DNA from: DATAQC01 sp038232455
Lineage (GTDB): Bacteria > Actinomycetota > Acidimicrobiia > Acidimicrobiales > AC-14
Reading direction: 5' to 3'
NCBI GenBank assembly: GCA_038232455.1
Contig: JBBSHU010000042.1
Coordinates: 1 to 23,461 of the forward strand
Length of the DNA: 23,461 bases
The notes under the pieces were generated by a model that was given only the letters and a program-made list of their open reading frames with translations, did no database searches and was not told where the DNA came from. Made by a program: the position numbers and the translations under genes. Position 1 is the stretch's first letter; each line of letters starts with the position of its first letter. Shown here one piece after another: positions 20,041-23,461 of the stretch.

Positions 20041-21903
20041 TCAGTTTCCGTTCGAGATGAACGGGAAATCGAACAGCTTGTCGCGGAGGACCTGGGCATC
20101 GGTTCTCAGGTTCTGGCGGATCGCTCGGGCCGAGATCTGACGTATGGCGCGCTCGAGAGGGCCGGGGTCGATCTGGCGATTCACCCAGACGTTGAGCCAG
20201 TAGCCGTAGGTGAAGGGAGGCCCGGCGAACGACCGGAAGCCGTGAGCCGCCATGTAGGCGTAGGTGACCTGCTGGCCCCGACCGTTGATCCATTCGCTGC
20301 CTGCGGCCGTTCTCCGAGACAGGGCCACCACCACGTCGAGGTGGGCAGCATCGAGGTCGGCGGCGGTGAACGTGGCATGGGGTACGGGGGTGTAGGCCAA
20401 GCCGTCCATGTCGATGACCGGCTGATGGATCTCGAACGGCATGACGCCGGCGTCGGCCAGGGCGACGGCCCCGTCGAACCTCTGGGCGTCGATCACCTGG
20501 CCGAGCGCCTGGTGGGCATTTTCGATTCGATACCGGTAGGACGCCCAACCGAGCCATTCCGTGGCCGGCGCCCACGACACGACCACGGTGAAGGCGACGG
20601 CCGCCAGGACGCCTGCCTCGAACGATCCGAAGCCCCAACGCACGACGACGGCGACGGCCAGGACGACCGCCGCCCCCGCGATCGCCAACTGGCTGAACCG
20701 CGAAGACGCGTCCGTCATCGAGGTCACCGTGGCCACGACGAGGGCGAGGACACCCCAGAAGTCGCGCGCCACGTAGACCGCAGCCTGCCGTCGGGGTGCC
20801 AGCCGGTCGAGGAGATCGGGCGTGGGGGCGTCGTCGACCGGTTCGGCCACTGCGACCGTCGCCGGATCGGTCGCGGCGGCAGGAAGGGGTGCCTCCGACG
20901 GGGGGCGGAGGGGCCGGGCGAGGACGACCACGGCCACGGGGAAGAGCAGTTGCCACTCGAAGCGGTTGACGAAGTTCATGGTCAGATTCGAGCTGTGGTA
21001 GAGGCCGAGGACCACCACTGCCGACGTCAGGGCCAGAACGAAGGGCGTGGCGTTCTGGGCGTTCCGGAGCGATTTGCGTAGAGCGAAGGTGTCGACCCGC
21101 CAGATGGTGGCGGCGATGAGGATGACCAGTGCGGCGATGATCAGTGCCGGCACCAGGCCGGAGACCACATTGACCAACTGGGTCGACGCGTCTCCCCGGT
21201 TGCCGGACTTCACGTAGAAGGTGTTGGGCCAGAAGTATCCGAAGTGGTCCCAGCGCCATCCCCAGTAGGCTCCCCAGATGGTGCAGATCAGCGCCAGGCC
21301 GTTCGCCTGGGCACGCCTCCGCGTGATGACCCAGGACCAGGCCATGGCCACGAAGGCGAACAGGATTCCTTCGGGTCGGGTCAGAGTCAACGCCAGGGCG
21401 GTGGCGTACCCCAGCCGGCCGAGGCTGCCGTCGCGGTAGACCAGGGCGAACAACAGGGCGACGAGGAAGGCGAAGGACACCGTTTCCAGGCCGGAGAAAA
21501 GCATGATCATGAAGCTGGGGTTGCAGCACACGATGACCAGCAGGGCGAGCACCTGCAGCCTCGGCAGGCGGGCCCGACCCACGGCCACGAGATAGCCGGC
21601 AAGGAGCGCCAGGCTCACCAGTTTGAAGAAGAGCTCGACCGGTAGGTGCAGAGCGGTGGGGACGACGGCGACGATGGCATACAGGAAATTGGTGTATCCC
21701 TCCGAAGGCGGAATCGATCCTGCGCTGTAGTTCCAGTGGCCGGTCCGGACGAACGTGGTGGCGTACCGCCAGGTGATGAAGGCGTCGTCGACGGTGAAGC
21801 GGATGAAGACGAAGACCAAGACGATGCCGATCGCGCCGACGATCAGGTACGACACAGGAGTCGATCTGATGCGAGTGACAATGCCTCTCCGCCGAGAGGG
21901 CAT
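20041..21903 (-). CDS. GT-C type polytopic membrane glycosyltransferase (AftB-like)
   Basis: This 620-aa protein has about ten or more transmembrane helices and a C-terminal exported domain (about residues 450-620). The first helix (VSYLIVGAIGIVLVFVFIRF) leads directly into VDDAFITWRYATTFVRTGHWNY and PSEGYTNFLYA. This DDAFI...EGYTN signature is that of lipid-linked-sugar GT-C enzymes such as the mycobacterial arabinofuranosyltransferase AftB. The Asp pair after helix 1 is the likely catalytic or metal site. FSGLETVSF, LTRPEGILFA and YFWPNTFYVKSG are further family blocks. The acceptor and sugar are unknown; a cell-surface glycan is expected. ATG 21903 was chosen because MPSRRRGIVTRIRSTP directly precedes helix 1; an extension to 22044 adds only low-complexity basic sequence. 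No clear promoter is seen. Confidence 0.88.
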   Translation of the reverse strand: MPSRRRGIVTRIRSTPVSYLIVGAIGIVLVFVFIRFTVDDAFITWRYATTFVRTGHWNYSAGSIPPSEGYTNFLYAIVAVVPTALHLPVELFFKLVSLALLAGYLVAVGRARLPRLQVLALLVIVCCNPSFMIMLFSGLETVSFAFLVALLFALVYRDGSLGRLGYATALALTLTRPEGILFAFVAMAWSWVITRRRAQANGLALICTIWGAYWGWRWDHFGYFWPNTFYVKSGNRGDASTQLVNVVSGLVPALIIAALVILIAATIWRVDTFALRKSLRNAQNATPFVLALTSAVVVLGLYHSSNLTMNFVNRFEWQLLFPVAVVVLARPLRPPSEAPLPAAATDPATVAVAEPVDDAPTPDLLDRLAPRRQAAVYVARDFWGVLALVVATVTSMTDASSRFSQLAIAGAAVVLAVAVVVRWGFGSFEAGVLAAVAFTVVVSWAPATEWLGWASYRYRIENAHQALGQVIDAQRFDGAVALADAGVMPFEIHQPVIDMDGLAYTPVPHATFTAADLDAAHLDVVVALSRRTAAGSEWINGRGQQVTYAYMAAHGFRSFAGPPFTYGYWLNVWVNRQIDPGPLERAIRQISARAIRQNLRTDAQVLRDKLFDFPFISNGN

Positions 21904-22043
21904 GACGGCCGCCTGCTGTGTCCGCCGCCGGGGGCGGCCGAACGCGGGCGGGCGACGACGATGGACGGAACGGCGTCCGGGACGGGGGCGCGGCCATGGG
22001 CGGGGCCTCAGCAGGGACTGGCCCGGTGGCCACCCCCGGCTCA

Positions 22044-22079
22044 CGGACCCTCGTCGGGTCCGTCCCGACGGGGTGGGAC
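22044..22079. repeat. Two abutting hairpins upstream of the GT-C gene
   Basis: CGGACCC (22044-22050) and GGGTCCG (22056-22062) form a perfect 7-bp stem with loop TCGTC. GTCCC (22062-22066) and GGGAC (22075-22079) form a second stem starting at its last base. It could be an operator or an RNA structure in the GT-C leader. Confidence 0.5.
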
Positions 22080-22156
22080 GATCACGGCGATGACGACATT
22101 GTTGCCCATCCCTTCGGGGCCATGCCAGGCGAACACGAGTGCCCGCCCGGATGATG

Positions 22157-22186
22157 GTGACAGGTCCGCCGCATTGCGCGTATGAT
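22157..22186 (+). promoter_or_regulatory. Strong sigma-70-type promoter of the surface-protein operon
   Basis: GTGACA (22157-22162) is five of six to the -35 consensus TTGACA. TATGAT (22181-22186) is five of six to TATAAT. The spacer is 18 bp. It is the best full promoter in the window and predicts a leader of about 80 nt. Confidence 0.65.
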
Positions 22187-22273
22187 CACTGGCCGACGGG
22201 GCAGTACCGTGTTCAAGAGTTCCCCGTACCCGATCCAGGGGCGGGCCCAGTTGGGTCAGAAAGGTGTCAGGCG

Positions 22274-22432
22274 ATGTATGGAGGAACCCCGATCGTGGGT
22301 GGCGGAGTTGCCGGTGTGGCCTTGGCGCGCACCGGCTTTCCGTTGGTGGGCATCACGATGCTCGCGCTGACCCTCTTGCTTGCCGGCTTGGTGCTTCTTC
22401 GGGCCGCAACCGTGAGGCGGCACACCCGATGA
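22274..22432 (+). CDS. Mini-protein consisting almost only of a LAXTG sorting signal
   Basis: This 52-aa product has a Gly-rich N-terminus (MYGGTPIVGGGVAGVA), then LARTGFP, a hydrophobic span (LVGITMLALTLLLAGLVLL) and a basic tail (RAATVRRHTR). LAXTG plus helix plus positive tail is the recognition layout of class E sortases of high-GC actinobacteria. No separate signal peptide or passenger domain is present, so the hydrophobic span would have to serve as the membrane anchor. Start: ATG 22274 has AAAGG 10 nt upstream; GTG 22295, with GGAGG 10 nt before it, would give 45 residues. The stop overlaps the next ORF as ATGA. It could be a cell-wall-anchored micro-protein or a remnant C-terminus of a larger protein. 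Confidence 0.65.
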   Translation: MYGGTPIVGGGVAGVALARTGFPLVGITMLALTLLLAGLVLLRAATVRRHTR

Positions 22433-22500
22433 GCACGCTGGTCACGGCAGGACCCGACTCGGGTTCCGCCGTTCAATCGCAACGAGTGGAGGACAGATGA
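22429..22500 (+). CDS. 23-codon ORF joined to both neighbours by ATGA overlaps
   Basis: ATG 22429 overlaps the stop of the LARTG mini-protein (ATGA). Its TGA at 22498-22500 overlaps the ATG of the secreted protein (ATGA again). The peptide starts MSTLVTAGPDSGSAV and ends QRVEDR. It is polar, with no signal peptide or membrane segment. It contains the GGAGGA ribosome site of the next gene. Its likely role, if translated, is to carry ribosomes across the gap so that the flanking proteins are made together. Confidence 0.4.
   Translation: MSTLVTAGPDSGSAVQSQRVEDR
22488..22493 (+). promoter_or_regulatory. Ribosome binding site of the secreted choice-of-anchor protein
   Basis: GGAGGA lies 3 nt before ATG 22497 and fixes that start. 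Confidence 0.6.
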
Positions 22501-23426
22501 TCAAGCGTCTGAGGTACACCACCAAGGTGGGTGCACTGATGACGGTGCTGGCCACAGGTCTGTTGGTGGCGGGAGCGAGCCCGGCACTTGCCGACACCTC
22601 GACCGCCTCGGCCAATGCCGCGACGCTGTCGCTGAACGGGGGGGCGCTGGCGACCACCGGCACCTGCACGGTTACCCACCCGTCCAACTCGTCGTTGCCT
22701 CCGGTCGTCTGTGCTCCAGGTACCGCCTCCGGCCAGACGACGCCGGCATTGAGCCTCCTCGGCACCCAGACGGCCATCCAGGCGGGGGCGTTGGTGCAGC
22801 AGGCGGTTGCGAACCCCAGTCCTCCGTCCACGAGTACGCCGGCTACCTCGGCGGCGTGTGCGGGTACGGTGGGGCCGGGGGGCACCATCCAGATCGGAGC
22901 GGGCGGAGCCTGTACGCCGACCACACCGGGTGGAGTCGTCATCGACCTGGGTGGCCTGGCCACCATCAGGGCCGACGCCATCCTGGGTGAGTGCACGGCC
23001 ACGTCGAACCCCCAGGGTGGTACGACCAATGTGCAGCTCGTCAACGCCACGATCCAGCTGCTGGGTGGGAGCCCGGTTCCGCTGGCCTCCAACCCGGCGC
23101 CCAACACCACGGTCCTGGGCCTGGGGCCATTGCTCAACGTGACGCTCAACAAGCAGCCGCCGGCCAACCCGCCTTTCCCGGCGGTGCTCCCGGGCGGGGT
23201 CGCCACCACGGCGCTTTCGGTCCAGGTCCTCAGTGGCGTTCCCCTGCTTCCCCCCCTCGTCGACCTCTCCATCGGCACGGTGTTCTGCGGCCCCAATGCC
23301 ATCGCCCCCGATGTGCCGGTGATCCCCCTCAAGGGCCTGCCGATCGCTCTGGCCACGGTGGCTGGGGTGGGCGTGATCGCCATGGTGGTCCGCCGCCGCC
23401 GGCACGCCGTCGTCAGCGAAATCTAG
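22497..23426 (+). CDS. Secreted, membrane-anchored choice-of-anchor-P-like surface protein
   Basis: This 309-aa exported protein has a clear Sec signal peptide (MIKRLRYTTKVGALMTVLAT then GLLVAGASPALA, cleavage about residue 32-33). The mature part is low in charge and rich in Ala, Thr, Pro and Gly, with spaced cysteines (TCTV, VVCAPG, AACAG, ACTP, GECTA, VFCGP). The second half, IRADAILGECTATSNP...VQLVNATIQLLGGSPVPL...LGPLLNVTLNKQ...LSIGTVFCGPNA, resembles actinobacterial choice-of-anchor-P domains. The C-terminus has a hydrophobic span (LPIALATVAGVGVIAMVV) and RRRRHAV, a sorting-signal shape without LPXTG or LAXTG. The function is unknown. It is third in a coupled operon behind the LARTG mini-protein. 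Confidence 0.8.
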   Translation: MIKRLRYTTKVGALMTVLATGLLVAGASPALADTSTASANAATLSLNGGALATTGTCTVTHPSNSSLPPVVCAPGTASGQTTPALSLLGTQTAIQAGALVQQAVANPSPPSTSTPATSAACAGTVGPGGTIQIGAGGACTPTTPGGVVIDLGGLATIRADAILGECTATSNPQGGTTNVQLVNATIQLLGGSPVPLASNPAPNTTVLGLGPLLNVTLNKQPPANPPFPAVLPGGVATTALSVQVLSGVPLLPPLVDLSIGTVFCGPNAIAPDVPVIPLKGLPIALATVAGVGVIAMVVRRRRHAVVSEI

Positions 23427-23461
23427 AGCCGAACCTGGGCGAGACTCCCGGCTGATCTAGA
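23422..23461 (+). terminator. Imperfect stem after the surface-protein gene, cut by the window edge
   Basis: TCTAGAGCCG (23422-23431) can pair with CGGCT (23449-23453) and CTAGA (23457-23461) with a 3-nt bulge. Whether a T-run follows cannot be seen. Confidence 0.3.

Larger units (their letters stand above)
21904..22273. other. 370-bp intergenic region between divergent genes
   Basis: No convincing gene is seen. The first 277 bases contain no TA dinucleotide, so no TANNNT -10 box can exist there for the GT-C gene. The region holds two adjacent hairpins (22044-22079) and the promoter of the LARTG operon (22157-22186), followed by a leader of about 80 nt. Confidence 0.6.

Noticed and set aside
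19760..22033. 757-codon minus-strand ORF overlapping the GT-C gene in another frame
   Set aside because: Arg/Pro-rich shadow translation; the neighbouring frame carries the helices and the DDAFI signature.
22193..22273. Riboswitch in the leader of the LARTG operon
   Set aside because: I could not fit any known aptamer consensus; only short GC-rich pairings are visible.
1..23461. tRNA genes, rRNA genes or CRISPR arrays
   Set aside because: No tRNA T-loop/acceptor arrangement, rRNA signature or regularly spaced repeat was seen by eye. The only regular repeats are the 24-bp tandem pair and the three 25-bp copies, which are not CRISPR-like.

Overview
The window is GC-rich and densely packed. 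It looks like a chromosomal segment of a high-GC Actinomycetota, most plausibly an Acidimicrobiia-type lineage. The reasons are strong GC bias at third codon positions, many GTG starts, a PASTA-repeat Ser/Thr kinase, an actinobacterial order of cysteine desulfurase, mnmA, ligA and gatCAB, a LAXTG-type sorting motif, and many genes that start 5-8 nt after a TANNNT -10 box, as expected for leaderless mRNAs. The lineage is inferred; no rRNA is present.

Left part (1-6065): the last codons of a TnpB-like transposon protein, two GC-rich hairpins, a divergent SpoIIM-like/RDD membrane pair sharing one symmetric -10 element, a short-form sugar-nucleotide thymidylyltransferase, then a cysteine desulfurase coupled to MnmA (sulfur relay for tRNA 2-thiouridine). 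A conserved-looking six-helix membrane protein of unknown function follows on the minus strand.

Middle (6066-13080): NAD-dependent DNA ligase LigA, a YiiM-like MOSC protein, a HIT hydrolase with a small membrane-anchored neighbour, a PASTA kinase, an orphan Ig-like domain remnant, an SCP2-like lipid-binding protein, and a small Cys-rich protein.

Right-middle (13077-20001): a hypothetical protein that may start at CTG, an alpha/beta hydrolase, and gatC-gatA-gatB (Glu/Asp-tRNA amidotransferase). From 13077 to gatB every junction overlaps, indicating one translationally coupled run. Three copies of a 25-bp GC-rich repeat sit at gene starts here. A 19-codon leaderless mini-ORF then precedes a membrane GGDEF/EAL protein with intact catalytic motifs and a perfect 24-bp in-frame tandem duplication.

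Right end (20041-23461): a GT-C type membrane glycosyltransferase on the minus strand, a 370-nt gap with two adjacent hairpins and a strong sigma-70-type promoter, then a compact surface-protein operon. That operon holds a roughly 52-aa protein that is almost only a LARTG sorting signal, a 23-codon ORF joined by ATGA overlaps on both sides, and a secreted choice-of-anchor-P-like protein whose own C-terminal anchor has no LPXTG/LAXTG motif. This operon is the best candidate for something undescribed.
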